Part shown: positions 5,217 through 5,291 of the stretch, piece by piece
Numbering within the stretch: position 1 is the stretch's first letter
Layout: the number at the start of each line of letters is the position of its first letter
From: Thioalkalivibrio sp.
GTDB taxonomy: Bacteria; Pseudomonadota; Gammaproteobacteria; Ectothiorhodospirales; Ectothiorhodospiraceae
Assembly (NCBI GenBank): GCA_007136145.1
Contig: SLHN01000137.1
Location: 1 to 5,291, forward strand
Length of the DNA stretch: 5,291 nt
Direction of reading: 5' to 3'
The notes under the pieces: generated by a model
Told to the model about the DNA's origin: nothing
Databases searched by the model: none
The model's input: the letters and a program-made list of their open reading frames with translations, nothing else
Made by a program: the position numbers and the translations under genes

Positions 5217-5291
5217 TCATCCCGATCCGGCGCGGAATTCTTGCCCGCGCGCCAGCATTTCGTCGATGGCCCGGTTCGCGAGACGGTCGGC
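5217..5291 (-). CDS. rnhA: C-terminal end of ribonuclease HI (5' part outside the window)
   Basis: Reading leftward from the window edge, 24 codons end at a TGA (5217-5219). The peptide begins ADRLANRAIDEMLARG. ADxLAN followed by a short helix is the usual end of RNase HI, just after its catalytic His/Asp region, which lies outside the window. RNase HI cleaves the RNA strand of RNA-DNA hybrids, such as R-loops and primers. The call rests on this short match and on the position next to dnaQ, a common gammaproteobacterial neighbour. The active site cannot be checked here. Confidence 0.75.
   Translation of the reverse strand, partial: ADRLANRAIDEMLARGQEFRAGSG

Overview
The window looks like a piece of a chromosome from a GC-rich gammaproteobacterium. 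Clear housekeeping genes (smpB, ratA, rnfH, dnaQ and the tail of rnhA) sit in partly conserved arrangements: ratA-rnfH run divergently from smpB as in E. coli, and rnhA precedes dnaQ on the same strand. I cannot name a genus from sequence alone; the Xanthomonadales/Chromatiales range is a guess.

Layout. Positions 2-1445 (+ strand) hold two genes that look like a surface-glycan or small-molecule modification pair. The first is the 3' part of an Anp1-like (GT62-type) glycosyltransferase. The second is a complete FkbM-type SAM-dependent methyltransferase. Positions 1474-3612 (- strand) hold a tightly packed unit read right to left: an 11-helix sodium-coupled NSS/SNF-family transporter, then ratA (start overlaps the transporter stop in TGATG), then rnfH (GTG start inside the end of ratA). 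A 112-bp divergent control region (3613-3724) separates this unit from smpB (3725-4204, +). It contains a promoter for the transporter unit with a dyad filling its spacer, and an extended -10 promoter so close to the smpB ATG that the mRNA may be leaderless. A 161-bp non-coding stretch (4205-4365) follows. It contains no ssrA but has a transposon-end-like hairpin that overlaps the dnaQ stop codon. dnaQ (4366-5082, -) and the last 24 codons of rnhA (5217-5291, -) close the window.

How the genes work together. SmpB delivers tmRNA to stalled ribosomes. RatA is a START/COQ10-like protein and RnfH a ubiquitin-fold protein; both have an uncertain cellular role. DnaQ proofreads for DNA polymerase III and RnhA removes RNA from RNA-DNA hybrids. 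The transporter probably imports an amino acid on a sodium gradient; overlaps, not functional logic, link it to ratA-rnfH. The glycosyltransferase/methyltransferase pair occupies the place where E. coli has bamE, so the junction at 1446-1473 is a likely edge between accessory and core DNA.

I see no CRISPR array, tRNA, rRNA or intact mobile element, and no strong evidence for an undescribed multi-gene system. The most interesting items are the bacterial Anp1-like/FkbM pair, the operator-like dyad inside the transporter promoter, the possible leaderless smpB message, and the mobile-element-like sequence at the end of dnaQ.
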